A DNA stretch of 64,000 nucleotides from the NCBI RefSeq assembly GCF_005154805.1, contig NZ_CP039727.1, forward strand, positions 1,919,501 to 1,983,500, given 5' to 3'. This DNA comes from Bacillus sp. S3. Its GTDB lineage: Bacteria; Bacillota; Bacilli; Bacillales; Cytobacillaceae. Made by a program: the position numbers and the translations under genes. Positions within the stretch are counted from its first letter, which is position 1; each line of letters begins with the position of its first letter. The notes under the pieces are model-generated. The model worked only from the letters and a program-made list of their open reading frames with translations, was not told the origin of the DNA and did no database searches. Of the stretch, positions 40,453 to 49,837 are shown piece by piece.

Positions 40453-41250
40453 ATGAATCTACTTTTTATCGGCGATGTCGTAGGATCACCTGGCAGAGAC
40501 ATGGTAAAGGAATACCTGCCAAAATTAAAAGAAAAATATCGTCCCCACTTCACAATCATTAATGGTGAAAATGCAGCCGGGGGCAGGGGGATAACAGAAA
40601 AAATCTACCGAGAATTTTTAAATTATGGTGCACAGGCTATTACCCTTGGAAATCATGCGTGGGATAATCGTGAGATATTTGAGTTTATCGATTCGGCAAA
40701 AAATATGGTAAGGCCGGCGAATTTTCCAGAGGGAACACCCGGAAAAGGACTAGCGTTCTTTAAAGTGAATGAATTAGAGGTAGCTGTAATCAATCTCCAA
40801 GGACGCACATTTATGGCCCCATTAGATTGTCCTTTCAAAAAAGCTGAGGAATTAGTTGAAATTGCACGGGAAAGAACACCATTTATTTTTGTTGATTTTC
40901 ATGCGGAGGTAACCAGTGAAAAACAGGCTATGGGCTGGTTCCTGGATGGCAAAGTATCAGCGGTCGTTGGCACCCATACACATGTGCAAACAGCAGACAG
41001 CCGTGTACTGCCTGCCGGAACAGGTTATTTAACCGATGTAGGGATGACAGGGCCATATGATGGGATTTTAGGAATGGAACGAGAGGCTGTACTTAAGAAA
41101 TTCCTGACCAGTCTGCCTGTACGATTTGAAGTTCCCAAATCTGGCCGCAATCAGCTGAGTGCAGTTTATATCGAGTTGGATAGAAAAAGCGGGCTGTGCA
41201 AAAATATGGACCGAATAATAATCAATGACGACCATCCTTTTTATAGTTAA
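40453..41250 (+). CDS. ymdB: YmdB, calcineurin-like phosphodiesterase
   Basis: A 265-residue metallophosphoesterase acting on 2',3'-cyclic nucleotides in B. subtilis, where it also affects biofilm and motility decisions. Metal-binding motifs are LFIGDVVGSPGRDMV, NGENAAGGRGIT, GNHAWDN, VDFHAEVTSEK and GTHTHVQTAD. Start ATG 40453 follows GAGAGGG. Between rny and spoVS as in relatives. Confidence 0.95.
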   Translation: MNLLFIGDVVGSPGRDMVKEYLPKLKEKYRPHFTIINGENAAGGRGITEKIYREFLNYGAQAITLGNHAWDNREIFEFIDSAKNMVRPANFPEGTPGKGLAFFKVNELEVAVINLQGRTFMAPLDCPFKKAEELVEIARERTPFIFVDFHAEVTSEKQAMGWFLDGKVSAVVGTHTHVQTADSRVLPAGTGYLTDVGMTGPYDGILGMEREAVLKKFLTSLPVRFEVPKSGRNQLSAVYIELDRKSGLCKNMDRIIINDDHPFYS

Positions 41251-41254
41251 GGTA

Positions 41255-41279
41255 AAAACCCCCGTTTTGGGGGTTTTTT
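41255..41279 (+). terminator. Intrinsic terminator after ymdB
   Basis: AAAACCCCC-gtttt-GGGGGTTTTTT hairpin. Confidence 0.88.
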
Positions 41280-41419
41280 GGGTTAATTCCTTGACAAATT
41301 TTGTCCAAGCCGGAATATGTCTTTTGACAGCTGAATATAGTAGCAGTGGAATGTTATATACCTGATTTGTTCATGAAACTGCTCATGCGGGATCGGGATT
41401 TTCTAAGGAGGAGCTAGGA

Positions 41420-41680
41420 ATGGAAATATTAAAAGTTTCAGCAAAATCTAATCCTAATTCTGTAGCTGGTGCACTCGCCGGAGTTCTGCGTGAAAGAGGT
41501 GCAGCGGAAATACAGGCTATTGGTGCGGGTGCATTGAATCAAGCCGTTAAGGCAGTAGCGATTGCAAGAGGATTTGTAGCACCTAGCGGAGTTGATTTGA
41601 TCTGTATCCCAGCGTTTACCGATATTTTAATTGACGGAGAAGAACGCACAGCTATTAAGCTAATTGTAGAACCGCGTTGA
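41420..41680 (+). CDS. spoVS: Stage V sporulation protein S
   Basis: An 86-residue Alba-like protein, extremely conserved (MEILKVSAKSNPNSVAGALA; GAGALNQAVKAVAIARGFVA). It is needed for efficient sporulation and septation control in B. subtilis. Start follows AAGGAGGAG. The sequence alone does not show the mechanism; nucleic acid binding is suspected from the fold. Confidence 0.97.
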   Translation: MEILKVSAKSNPNSVAGALAGVLRERGAAEIQAIGAGALNQAVKAVAIARGFVAPSGVDLICIPAFTDILIDGEERTAIKLIVEPR

Positions 41681-41728
41681 AAGAGATAGACTCTTTCCAG
41701 GGGGCGGCAAAAATTTATCTTCTTACCT

Positions 41729-41758
41729 GCTTGTTTTCACAACAAGCGGTTTTTTTTT
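41729..41758 (+). terminator. Intrinsic terminator after spoVS
   Basis: GCTTGTT-ttcac-AACAAGC, then nine Ts. Confidence 0.88.
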
Positions 41759-41982
41759 GCCAATTATAAAGGCAGGAGCTGAATATATAATTATAAAAAT
41801 ATTATTCTGATATACATGAAAGTGATTAAAAATAGAAAACTGGGTTATCAATAAAAAGGCTGTGAAAGCGTAGAAAGCTGTACTTAGGATCACGATTTGG
41901 ATATATTTCCCTATAGGGTAAAAGGGGAATTTTAAATAATAAAAAAATATTCATATTTTAGACAATATTTCAGGCCAAAGGG

Positions 41983-42011
41983 TTGCATTTTTTGGTGCAT
42001 AGGTCTAGAAT
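41983..42011 (+). promoter_or_regulatory. Candidate sigma-A promoter of korAB
   Basis: TTGCAT (-35), 17-base spacer, TAGAAT (-10) in the 479-base gap before korA. Confidence 0.6.
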
Positions 42012-42025
42012 TGTAAGCGTTTAGT
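42011..42025 (+). promoter_or_regulatory. Candidate catabolite-responsive element (cre) on the korAB start site
   Basis: TTGTAAGCGTTTAGT fits the CcpA pattern WTGNAANCGNWNNCW with one mismatch. It abuts the -10 element, covering the expected transcription start, a position that gives repression in known cases. CcpA control is inference. Confidence 0.5.
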
Positions 42026-42159
42026 ACGTATCCATGATTCTATCTTTTTAGTCTTTAAAGCATTAAAAGGCTAATCTCTAGTGAATTACTCGGAAAAGTG
42101 CTACACTAATACATGATTTAATCTACTGATTTTTTACATATCCAAAGGGGTGTAAGGAA

Positions 42160-43896
42160 ATGATCAATCAACTTTCGTGGAAAGTTGGCGGACAACAAGG
42201 GGAAGGTATTGAAAGTACTGGGGAAATCTTTGCTATCGCACTGAATCGCCTGGGATATTACTTGTATGGTTATCGTCACTTTTCATCTCGAATTAAAGGC
42301 GGGCATACCAATAATAAAATCAGAGTAAGTACAACTGAAGTTCGTTCTATTTCTGATGACCTTGATATCCTTGTCGCATTTGACCAAGAAACAATCGATG
42401 TGAACTACAAAGAGCTTCATAGTAAAGGGGTAATTCTTGCGGATGCAAAGTTCACTCCAAAGAAACCGGAAGATACTGAAGCAGCAATGTATGCGGTTCC
42501 TTTTACAGAAATCGCCACTGAATTAGGGACGTCCTTAATGAAAAACATGGTGGCAATCGGTGCGACCTCAGCTGTCTTAGATTTGGATATTCAAGTTTTT
42601 GAAGAAGTAGTCCGTGAGATTTTCGGTAAAAAAGGCGACAAGGTTGTTGCTAAAAATATGGATGCAATCAAAGCTGGCTTTGATTACATGAAAGAAAAAA
42701 TGGATGCTACTGTTCCGACGATGGTGCTTGAAAAAGCAGATGGCAAACACCGGATGTATATGATTGGAAATGATGCGATTGCACTAGGTGCCCTTGCAGC
42801 AGGATGCCGGTTTATGGCTGCCTATCCAATCACACCAGCTTCGGATATCATGGAGTATTTAATTAAGAAACTGCCTGCCGTTGGTGGTACAGTAATTCAA
42901 ACTGAGGATGAAATCGCTGCTTGTACAATGACAATTGGAGCAAGCTATGGCGGTGTTCGTGCAATCACTGCTTCTTCAGGTCCTGGATTATCATTAAAAA
43001 TGGAAGCAATTGGACTAGCCGGTATTACTGAAACTCCGCTTGTTATTGTAGATACTCAACGTGGAGGCCCGTCAACAGGACTTCCAACCAAACAAGAGCA
43101 ATCAGACTTGATGGCGATGATTTACGGTACACATGGTGAAATTCCAAAAATCGTCATGGCACCAAGTACTGTACAAGAGGCTTTCTATGATACAGCTGAA
43201 GCGTTTAACCTTGCTGAAGAGTATCAATGCCCAGTAATCGTTTTATCTGACCTTCAATTATCTTTAGGAAAACAAACAGTTGAACCGCTTGATGTTTCTA
43301 AAGTTGAAATTAGACGTGGTAAGCTTGTTACGGAAGAACTTCCTGAGATTGAAAATAAGGGTTATTTCAAGCGTTATGAAGTGACTGAAGACGGCATTTC
43401 ACCTCGTACAATTCCGGGGATGAAAAATGGTATTCACCATGTTACCGGTGTTGAGCACGCCGAAACTGGTAAACCATCAGAATCAGCAGCAAATCGGATT
43501 GCCCAAATGGATAAGCGTTTCCGCAAGGTTGAAAATATTCGATTTGATACACCTGTTTATAAAAATGCACCACATGAAGAAGCAGATTTGCTAATTGTTG
43601 GTTTTAACTCAACTCGTGGCGCTATTGAAGAGGCAATGGCTCGTTTGGAAAAAGACGGATTAAAAGTAAATCATGCACAAATTCGCTTGATCCATCCATT
43701 CCCATCAGACGAGGTTCTTCCACTTGTTCGTTCTGCTAAGAAAGTAATTGTTGTGGAAAACAATGCGACTGGTCAATTGGCAAATATCATGAAAATGAAT
43801 ATTGGGCATGCTGAAAAAATTACAAAGTTTGTTAAATATGATGGGAATCCATTCCTGCCACACGAAGTACATTCAAAATGTAAGGAGTTGTTCTAA
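42160..43896 (+). CDS. korA: 2-oxoacid:ferredoxin oxidoreductase, alpha (fused gamma-alpha) subunit
   Basis: Large subunit of a CoA-dependent 2-oxoacid:acceptor oxidoreductase, most likely for 2-oxoglutarate. The N-terminal gamma-type domain (SWKVGGQQGEGIESTGEIF) is fused to the alpha domain (GNDAIALGALAAGCRFMAAY; TASSGPGLSLKMEAIGLAG). Length is 578 residues. AAGGGGTG precedes ATG 42160. korB follows directly. The pair sits between spoVS and miaB, as in the B. cereus group; B. subtilis has tdh-kbl there instead. Exact 2-oxoacid is not proven by sequence. Confidence 0.93.
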   Translation: MINQLSWKVGGQQGEGIESTGEIFAIALNRLGYYLYGYRHFSSRIKGGHTNNKIRVSTTEVRSISDDLDILVAFDQETIDVNYKELHSKGVILADAKFTPKKPEDTEAAMYAVPFTEIATELGTSLMKNMVAIGATSAVLDLDIQVFEEVVREIFGKKGDKVVAKNMDAIKAGFDYMKEKMDATVPTMVLEKADGKHRMYMIGNDAIALGALAAGCRFMAAYPITPASDIMEYLIKKLPAVGGTVIQTEDEIAACTMTIGASYGGVRAITASSGPGLSLKMEAIGLAGITETPLVIVDTQRGGPSTGLPTKQEQSDLMAMIYGTHGEIPKIVMAPSTVQEAFYDTAEAFNLAEEYQCPVIVLSDLQLSLGKQTVEPLDVSKVEIRRGKLVTEELPEIENKGYFKRYEVTEDGISPRTIPGMKNGIHHVTGVEHAETGKPSESAANRIAQMDKRFRKVENIRFDTPVYKNAPHEEADLLIVGFNSTRGAIEEAMARLEKDGLKVNHAQIRLIHPFPSDEVLPLVRSAKKVIVVENNATGQLANIMKMNIGHAEKITKFVKYDGNPFLPHEVHSKCKELF

Positions 43897-44763
43897 ATGG
43901 CCACTTTTAAAGACTTTCGAAATGATGTTAAACCGAACTGGTGCCCTGGCTGTGGTGACTTCTCTGTGCAAGCAGCAATGCAGCGTGCGGCAGCAAATGT
44001 AGGTTTAGTACCAGAAAATTTAGCAGTTATTTCAGGGATCGGCTGTTCAGGACGGATTTCCGGTTATATCAATTCTTACGGTTTCCATGGAATCCATGGC
44101 CGTTCACTTCCAATTGCACAAGGTGTCAAAATGGCAAATCGCGATTTAACGGTTATTGCTTCAGGCGGTGACGGTGACGGATATGCGATAGGAATGGGAC
44201 ATACTGTTCATGCCATCCGTCGTAATCTTGATATTACTTATATCGTTATGGATAACCAAATCTATGGTTTAACAAAAGGACAAACATCACCTCGTTCAGC
44301 AGTAGGTTTTAAAACAAAATCTACACCAATGGGGTCAATCGAACAATCCATTTCTCCAATGGAATTAGCGTTAACAGTTGGAGCAACATTCGTTGCGCAA
44401 AGCTTTTCAACAGATTTAAAAGACTTGACTGCATTAATTGAAGCGGGTATTAAACACAAAGGTTTCTCTTTAATCAATGTCTTCAGTCCATGTGTAACCT
44501 ATAATAAAGTCAACACATACGATTGGTTTAAAGAAAATCTGACAAAGCTTCATGATGTGGAAGGGTATGATCCATCTAATCGTGAATTGGCTATGCAGAC
44601 ACTAATGAAGCATAATGGCTTAGTAACCGGCCTTATTTACCAAAACACAGAGCGTCCTTCCTACCAGGAATTATTGACTGGTTACTCTGAAGAACCGTTA
44701 GTAGATGCAGATTTAAACCTTGATCAAGCACACTTTGATAAATTAGTTGCAGAGTTTATGTAA
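43897..44763 (+). CDS. korB: 2-oxoacid:ferredoxin oxidoreductase, beta subunit
   Basis: TPP- and Fe-S-binding subunit, 288 residues. The N-terminal WCPGCGDFSVQAAMQ provides cluster cysteines with GIGCSGR, and the TPP site reads GGDGDGYAIGMGHT and VMDNQIYGLTKGQTSP. It starts at the base after the korA stop, with AAGGAG upstream, so the two are co-translated. No ferredoxin or delta subunit gene is adjacent; electrons must pass to a ferredoxin encoded elsewhere. Confidence 0.94.
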   Translation: MATFKDFRNDVKPNWCPGCGDFSVQAAMQRAAANVGLVPENLAVISGIGCSGRISGYINSYGFHGIHGRSLPIAQGVKMANRDLTVIASGGDGDGYAIGMGHTVHAIRRNLDITYIVMDNQIYGLTKGQTSPRSAVGFKTKSTPMGSIEQSISPMELALTVGATFVAQSFSTDLKDLTALIEAGIKHKGFSLINVFSPCVTYNKVNTYDWFKENLTKLHDVEGYDPSNRELAMQTLMKHNGLVTGLIYQNTERPSYQELLTGYSEEPLVDADLNLDQAHFDKLVAEFM

Positions 44764-44775
44764 TCATATAAATCT

Positions 44776-44809
44776 AAAATCCCGCGGAATTTATTCCACG
44801 GGATTTTTT
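44776..44809 (+). terminator. Intrinsic terminator after korB
   Basis: AAAATCCCGCGGAA-ttta-TTCCACGGGATTTTTT (one mismatch). Confidence 0.88.
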
Positions 44810-44815
44810 AGCTAA

Positions 44816-44903
44816 TAGGAAAGTATAAATTTAGGAATTTTATACTTTCCTAACGCATAAGTGCAACTACTCCTCTGTCTTCGCCTAAAGGCGAGTTTTT
44901 TTA
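44816..44903 (+). repeat. Palindromic element followed by a second terminator-like hairpin
   Basis: A perfect 14-base inverted repeat, TAGGAAAGTATAAA (44816-44829) and its complement (44839-44852), is followed 29 bases later by CGCCT-aa-AGGCG and a seven-base T run. No gene lies between korB and this hairpin. It may be a repeat relic or a small RNA gene. The rest of the 409-base gap up to miaB holds a TATAAT near 45055 but nothing else clear. Confidence 0.55.
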
Positions 44904-45172
44904 CGTATTAGTGAATTATGTCACATCTAGAGTGAGAGAAATCGATTAAACTTATTAATTGGACTGCTTAAATGATTTTGCTAATCGCTAAAATGCCCGC
45001 AAACATGCGTGTTTACAGGGATTTCTATTGTTTTCATTTACGTAAACCTTTATACTATAATAATGTGCAGATCATGCTCATCGATCTATATTTATATGCA
45101 CAGGTAAAAATTATCATTTAGAAATCTAATAGACGAGTAAGCGAACTTTTTACGAAAGGGGATTTTGGATAA

Positions 45173-46717
45173 ATGAACGAAAAACAACGATTAGAAGGTC
45201 AGCAAGTCGAAACTGCTAATTCTTCGGACAAAAAATCCGCCAAGGATTACAGCAAATACTTTGAACAAGTTATTACTGCACCTTCTTTAAAAGAAGCCAA
45301 AAAACGTGGAAAAGAAGAAGTTAAGTATCATAATGACTTTGCCATTCCGGAAGAATTCCGTGGAATGGGTGAGGGCCGTAAGTTTTATATCCGGACCTAT
45401 GGCTGTCAAATGAACGAACATGATACAGAAGTAATGGCTGGAATCTTTTTAGCATTGGGATACGAACCAACTGACAACACCGAGGACGCTAACGTGATCC
45501 TTTTAAATACATGTGCGATTCGCGAAAATGCTGAAAATAAAGTATTTGGTGAACTTGGGCACCTAAAAGCACTTAAACTGGAAAAGCCTGACTTACTTTT
45601 AGGTGTCTGCGGCTGTATGTCTCAGGAAGAGTCAGTCGTCAATAAAATTTTAAAGACATACCAGCAGGTCGATGTGATTTTTGGAACCCATAATATTCAC
45701 CGCTTGCCAAATATTTTGCATGAAGCATACATGTCAAAAGAAATGGTTGTCGAAGTATGGTCAAAGGAAGGTGATGTCATTGAAAACCTTCCAAAAGTTC
45801 GCCGTGGAAAAATTAAGGCGTGGGTAAACATTATGTACGGCTGTGATAAATTCTGCACGTATTGTATCGTTCCGTTCACTCGCGGTAAGGAGCGAAGCCG
45901 ACGCCCTGAAGAGATTATTCAGGAAGTGCGTCATTTAGCGGCACAGGGCTATCAAGAAGTGACACTGCTTGGACAAAATGTAAATGCCTATGGGAAAGAT
46001 TTAGAAGGCATGAACTATGGTCTTGGAGAATTGATGGATGAACTGCGTAAAATTGATATCCCAAGGATACGGTTTACAACAAGCCATCCGCGTGATTTTG
46101 ATGATCGTTTGATCGAAGTTCTCGCTAAAGGCGGGAATTTAATGGATCATATCCATTTACCTGTTCAATCTGGGTCAACAGATGTGTTAAAAATCATGGC
46201 GCGTAAATATACACGTGAACAATATTTAGAGCTAGTCAGAAAAATAAAAGCTGCGATTCCGAATGTGGCGTTAACAACGGATATTATCGTCGGTTATCCA
46301 AACGAGACGGACGAACAATTTGAAGAAACCATGTCTCTCTATCGGGAAGTCGGTTATGAATTAGCCTATACCTTTATTTATTCCCCTCGTGAGGGAACTC
46401 CAGCAGCTAAAATGGAGGATAATGTTCCGATGGAAGTAAAGAAAGAACGTTTACAGCGCTTAAACGCCCTTGTTAATGAGCTTTCTTTAGAAGCAATGAA
46501 GAAGCACGAAGGTCAAATCGTTGATGTTCTTGTCGAAGGGGAAAGCAAGAACAATCCAGATGTCCTTGCAGGGTATACAACTAGAAATAAGCTTGTGAAT
46601 TTTGCAGCGCCGAAGTCAGCGATTGGAAAAATTGTTAAAGTAAAGATAACTGAAGCAAGAACATGGTCATTAAACGGAGAAATGGTAGAAGAATTAGAAC
46701 CAGCAGAGGTGAAATAA
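45173..46717 (+). CDS. miaB: tRNA-2-methylthio-N6-dimethylallyladenosine synthase MiaB
   Basis: Radical SAM methylthiotransferase acting on i6A37 of tRNA. The 514-residue protein has an N-terminal extension of about 65 residues, the MTTase domain with cysteines in [20 protein letters not shown] and GVCGCMSQ, the radical SAM motif [16 protein letters not shown], and a C-terminal TRAM domain ([15 protein letters not shown]). AAAGGGG precedes ATG 45173. ricA follows at once. Confidence 0.96.
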   Translation: MNEKQRLEGQQVETANSSDKKSAKDYSKYFEQVITAPSLKEAKKRGKEEVKYHNDFAIPEEFRGMGEGRKFYIRTYGCQMNEHDTEVMAGIFLALGYEPTDNTEDANVILLNTCAIRENAENKVFGELGHLKALKLEKPDLLLGVCGCMSQEESVVNKILKTYQQVDVIFGTHNIHRLPNILHEAYMSKEMVVEVWSKEGDVIENLPKVRRGKIKAWVNIMYGCDKFCTYCIVPFTRGKERSRRPEEIIQEVRHLAAQGYQEVTLLGQNVNAYGKDLEGMNYGLGELMDELRKIDIPRIRFTTSHPRDFDDRLIEVLAKGGNLMDHIHLPVQSGSTDVLKIMARKYTREQYLELVRKIKAAIPNVALTTDIIVGYPNETDEQFEETMSLYREVGYELAYTFIYSPREGTPAAKMEDNVPMEVKKERLQRLNALVNELSLEAMKKHEGQIVDVLVEGESKNNPDVLAGYTTRNKLVNFAAPKSAIGKIVKVKITEARTWSLNGEMVEELEPAEVK

Positions 46718-46718
46718 A

Positions 46719-47174
46719 GTGACGAAGTATACAAAAGATGATATCGTCGCTCGTGCAGCAGAATTAGCACGTATGATTGCAGACACAGAAGAAGTTGACT
46801 TCTTCAAGCGGGCAGAAGCCCATATCCATGAAAATCAAAAGGTTAAGGCATTAATTTCAGACATTAAGGGTTTGCAAAAGCAGGCAGTTAACCTGCAGCA
46901 TTACGGAAAGCCGGAAGCGTTAAAAAAGGTGGAAGATAAAATTGCTTCCATTGAACAAGAATTAGATGAAATTCCGGTTGTCCAAGATTTCAAACAATCA
47001 CAATTGGAAGTGAATGAGTTGCTGCAACTAATTGCTTCGACCATTTCTAATACAGTTACTGATGAAATCATTATTTCAACAGGCGGCAATGTGTTAATGG
47101 GCGAAACAGGTGCGAGCGTGAAAAATGGCGGTGGTGATTGTGCAGGCCACGATGATTGTGATCACGATCATTAA
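46719..47174 (+). CDS. ricA: RicA (YmcA), RicAFT complex subunit
   Basis: A 151-residue YlbF/YmcA-family protein, mostly helical (IVARAAELARMIADTEEVDF; VKALISDIKGLQKQAVNLQ), with a C-terminal Cys/His-rich tail (GDCAGHDDCDHDH) that can hold metal or an Fe-S cluster. In B. subtilis RicA, RicF and RicT promote RNase Y-dependent mRNA maturation and biofilm, sporulation and competence. Start GTG 46719 lies one base after the miaB stop; AGAGGTGA is inside the miaB end. Confidence 0.94.
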   Translation: MTKYTKDDIVARAAELARMIADTEEVDFFKRAEAHIHENQKVKALISDIKGLQKQAVNLQHYGKPEALKKVEDKIASIEQELDEIPVVQDFKQSQLEVNELLQLIASTISNTVTDEIIISTGGNVLMGETGASVKNGGGDCAGHDDCDHDH

Positions 47175-47183
47175 TGATAAAGG

Positions 47184-47218
47184 ACCGGGCTTCTTATTGA
47201 GGCCTGGTTTTCTTTTTC
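47184..47218 (+). terminator. Intrinsic terminator after ricA
   Basis: ACCGGGC / GCCTGGT stem followed by TTTCTTTTTC. Confidence 0.7.
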
Positions 47219-47370
47219 TATAAATTTCCCCAACAAATCCCTATCCCTGAAAAAATCTTTGCAGCCAAACCTTCACTTTAAAGTACAGGCATGAAAGGCA
47301 CACACCTATAAATCCCGCATAAAATGAATCATGACTAAACTTTTAACCAGTATTCACAAAATTATATATC

Positions 47371-47397
47371 ACACTAGTCTATAAATCAGCATACGAT
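47371..47397 (+). promoter_or_regulatory. Candidate mother-cell (sigma-K type) promoter of cotE
   Basis: AC at 47371-47372, a 17-base spacer, then CATACGAT at 47390-47397, matching AC-N17-CATANNNT. Sigma-E also recognises CATANNNT -10 elements. cotE in B. subtilis has sigma-E and sigma-K promoters. Confidence 0.6.
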
Positions 47398-47430
47398 GAA
47401 ATGAAAATGAATGAGGAGGGTTCGCGCGAA

Positions 47431-47976
47431 ATGGGAGAATATAGAGAGATAATTACCAAGGCGGTAGTAGCGAAAGGACGTAAATTTACCCAGTCCAATC
47501 ATACGATTAGCCCGGCACATAGTCCGACAAGTATTCTTGGCTGTTGGATCATCAACCATAAATATAACGCGAAAAAAGTCGGTAAGACTGTAGAGATACA
47601 TGGCTCATATGACATCAACGTTTGGTACTCATTTAATGATAATACCAAAACAGAAGTAGTAACTGAACGTGTTCAATATACCGATGTCATCAAGTTAAAG
47701 TATCGTGACCATGACTGCCTCGATGACAATGAAATTTGTGCTCGAGTGCTGCAGCAGCCTAATTGCTGTGAAGCTGTTATTTCCCCTAACGGTAACCGAA
47801 TCATCGTCCATGTCGAAAGGGAATTCCTTGTAGAAGTAATTGGCGAGACAAAGGTTTGTGTCCGTGTCAGCTCTGAAGGATGCAAGGATAACGATGAGGA
47901 TTGGGGCCTAGACGTAGACGACGAAGAATTCGAAGAACTAAATCCGGATTTCTTAGTCGGCTCTGAAGAGGAATAA
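47431..47976 (+). CDS. cotE: Outer spore coat morphogenetic protein CotE
   Basis: Directs assembly of the outer spore coat. The 181-residue sequence matches the family closely: [20 protein letters not shown] at the start, [39 protein letters not shown], and an acidic tail ending [12 protein letters not shown] choose ATG 47431, downstream of GGAGGG; an in-frame ATG at 47401 would lie about at the predicted transcription start. In relatives mutS comes next; here it does not. Confidence 0.96.
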   Translation: MGEYREIITKAVVAKGRKFTQSNHTISPAHSPTSILGCWIINHKYNAKKVGKTVEIHGSYDINVWYSFNDNTKTEVVTERVQYTDVIKLKYRDHDCLDDNEICARVLQQPNCCEAVISPNGNRIIVHVEREFLVEVIGETKVCVRVSSEGCKDNDEDWGLDVDDEEFEELNPDFLVGSEEE

Positions 47977-47980
47977 AGAC

Positions 47981-48011
47981 ACTAGGAAGGTAAAACTTCC
48001 TAGTTTTTTTC
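47981..48011 (+). terminator. Intrinsic terminator after cotE
   Basis: ACTAGGAAG / CTTCCTAGT stem with T run. Confidence 0.88.
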
Positions 48012-48070
48012 TTGTTTATGAGAATGTTTAACTTGTAAAATCAGCATGCTAAATCCGAGGAGGTGTATGT

Positions 48071-48271
48071 ATGGAGCCTAGACAGCCTGGGAATAAAAAG
48101 CTGCCTGATTTTAATGAATTGAACGACCGTATTATTGCTGAGAGTTCACCATCCCCCATGTTAGTCATCAAAACCAATCTTGACCCGAAGGAACCTATGG
48201 AGAATAATCCGTATTATCAAGAAGGAGAGCTCAAAAGCCCAAAAGCGTTTCGGGATTATTTTGAAGATTGA
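48071..48271 (+). CDS. Small acidic protein of unknown function (66 aa)
   Basis: Not recognised. ATG 48071 lies 5 bases after a near-perfect GAGGAGGTG, which supports translation. The product is hydrophilic and proline-rich (MEPRQPGNKKLPDFNELNDR; then PKEPMENNPYYQEGEL), with no signal peptide or membrane segment. It lies between the cotE terminator and a bidirectional terminator, so it is a single-gene unit. Being next to cotE, a role in sporulation is conceivable but unsupported. Confidence 0.65.
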   Translation: MEPRQPGNKKLPDFNELNDRIIAESSPSPMLVIKTNLDPKEPMENNPYYQEGELKSPKAFRDYFED

Positions 48272-48301
48272 AAAAGCCAGGAGCTTATTCCTGGTCTTTT
48301 T
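48271..48301. terminator. Bidirectional terminator between convergent genes
   Basis: AAAAAGCCAGGA / TCCTGGTCTTTTT with A-run on one side and T-run on the other; serves the + gene ending 48271 and the - gene ending 48285. Confidence 0.8.
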
Positions 48302-48836
48302 CCCATTCATGCTTTAACAGTGATAATATGTATGTATCATGAAATTGTTCATTTTGATGAATGTAGCCGCGAAGTAATCCTTCCTTAGAAAAGCCCAGCT
48401 TCAGAAGCAAATTTACTGAGGCCTCATTTTCGGGGTATACCACGGCGCCGATTCGATTTAATTCTAATTGATTAAAACTAAACTGCAGCACCTCTTTAAT
48501 TGCCTCTGAGGCATAGCCCATTCTCCAAAAAGAAGGATGGAGTTCATACCCAATCTCCGCACGTTTATTTTTCAGATGTAATACATTAAGACCGACTGTA
48601 CCGATAATTCTTTGATTCTCCTTTAACTTGATTCCCCAGCGAATCCCCCGTTTTTCATGGAAGTTTTTGTGAAACATGTCTATTAATCTAGATGCCTCTA
48701 CCTGCAAAGTAAAGCGATTCGTACCGTAAAACTGTGTCACATCTTCACATGATAAAATCTCATATAGTGGATCTACATGTTGATGTGTGATTTCAATTAA
48801 ATTCAATCTTTTCGTTGCTAAAATAGGAAAAGCCAT
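48285..48836 (-). CDS. GNAT-family N-acetyltransferase (RimJ/RimL type)
   Basis: A 183-residue acetyltransferase. The opening FPILATKRLNLIEITHQHVD and the acetyl-CoA region (GYELHPSFWRMGYASEAIKE), followed by NEASVNLLLKLGFSKEGLLR, are typical of RimJ/RimL-like GNATs. On the minus strand GAAAGGAG precedes ATG 48836 by 6 bases, which decides the start over a weaker upstream one. Substrate (ribosomal protein N-terminus, aminoglycoside or small molecule) cannot be told. First minus-strand gene of the window. Confidence 0.88.
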   Translation of the reverse strand: MAFPILATKRLNLIEITHQHVDPLYEILSCEDVTQFYGTNRFTLQVEASRLIDMFHKNFHEKRGIRWGIKLKENQRIIGTVGLNVLHLKNKRAEIGYELHPSFWRMGYASEAIKEVLQFSFNQLELNRIGAVVYPENEASVNLLLKLGFSKEGLLRGYIHQNEQFHDTYILSLLKHEWEKDQE

Positions 48837-49040
48837 GGCAGCTCCTTTCAAAAAATGACCTAGAACGGATGTACATTAAGGTGGCATTATATTTTGGATA
48901 ACTGAATATTTCCTTTATCATAAGTGTATATTGGCAGAAAAGAAATTTCCATTATAATATGTAATAAAAACCAGAAAAATCCTTTCGTCAGTTTGAAACT
49001 TGGAAGATAATTTGGAAATCTTTTGATGAGAAGGTGTAGG

Positions 49041-49739
49041 ATGAAATCTGATGCGTATATTGATTTAATAGAAAAAGAATTATTGCCACAAATACGACTA
49101 ACGATTGACAGCCCATTTGATCCGATTATCGTAAACAATCGCTCAAAATCTTGGAGAACGATCGGAAGTGGCAATTATGCAGGTGTCTTTTCACATGATT
49201 CCCGTCCGGAAAGAGTAGTTAAAGTGTACGGGAGAAGTCCAGAGGATCTTAAAAAGGAAATCGAAGTATATAAAAGGTTAGGGAACCATGAAGCTTTTTC
49301 CACTCTTTATGGATACGGGGAAACGTATTTAGTATTAAAAAAACTTGAAGGGATCACGTTGTTTGACGCGGTTGTTAGGGGTGTTCCCATTCCTGAATCT
49401 GTTATTGACGATATTGATCGAGGTTTAGAATTTGCCAGGTCTGTCGGATTAAACCCATTTGATGTTCACGGGAAAAATGTAGTCATGCATGATGGCAGGG
49501 GATATATCGTTGATGTCTCTGATTTTTATAAAGAAGGGCATTGCCGTAAGTGGGATGATTTAAAAAAGGCCTATTACAAGATTTATAGACCCTATCTTTA
49601 CAAGTATCATCCGAAGATTCCGTTTTTTATTGTGGATGGAGTACGAAAAGGCTATCGGATCTACCGCAAGTTGAAAAAAATGGGGAAAAAGAGAATTCAA
49701 TTTGCAAAGACGAATAATATGAATAATCCCAGAAGATAA
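49041..49739 (+). CDS. Small protein-kinase-like protein (YrzF/Bud32-like)
   Basis: A 232-residue protein with a minimal kinase fold. Visible elements: IGSGNYAGVFSHD (nucleotide loop), RVVKVYG (lysine), LVLKKLEGITLFDAV (hinge), NPFDVHGKNVVMHDG (catalytic loop with D, H and N) and IVDVSDF in the DFG place. The C-terminus is strongly basic. ATG 49041 follows AAGGTG; the upstream extension covers that site. Similar short kinases exist in B. subtilis (YrzF, YbdM). Target unknown. Confidence 0.75.
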   Translation: MKSDAYIDLIEKELLPQIRLTIDSPFDPIIVNNRSKSWRTIGSGNYAGVFSHDSRPERVVKVYGRSPEDLKKEIEVYKRLGNHEAFSTLYGYGETYLVLKKLEGITLFDAVVRGVPIPESVIDDIDRGLEFARSVGLNPFDVHGKNVVMHDGRGYIVDVSDFYKEGHCRKWDDLKKAYYKIYRPYLYKYHPKIPFFIVDGVRKGYRIYRKLKKMGKKRIQFAKTNNMNNPRR

Positions 49740-49837
49740 GGTATATATAAAAACGAAAGCCGATTAAAAAAATTGTTGTTTACCACTCGTTGTGGAATCC
49801 TCATTTCCGGTCGAGGTGATAAAGGGGAGGGAATAGA

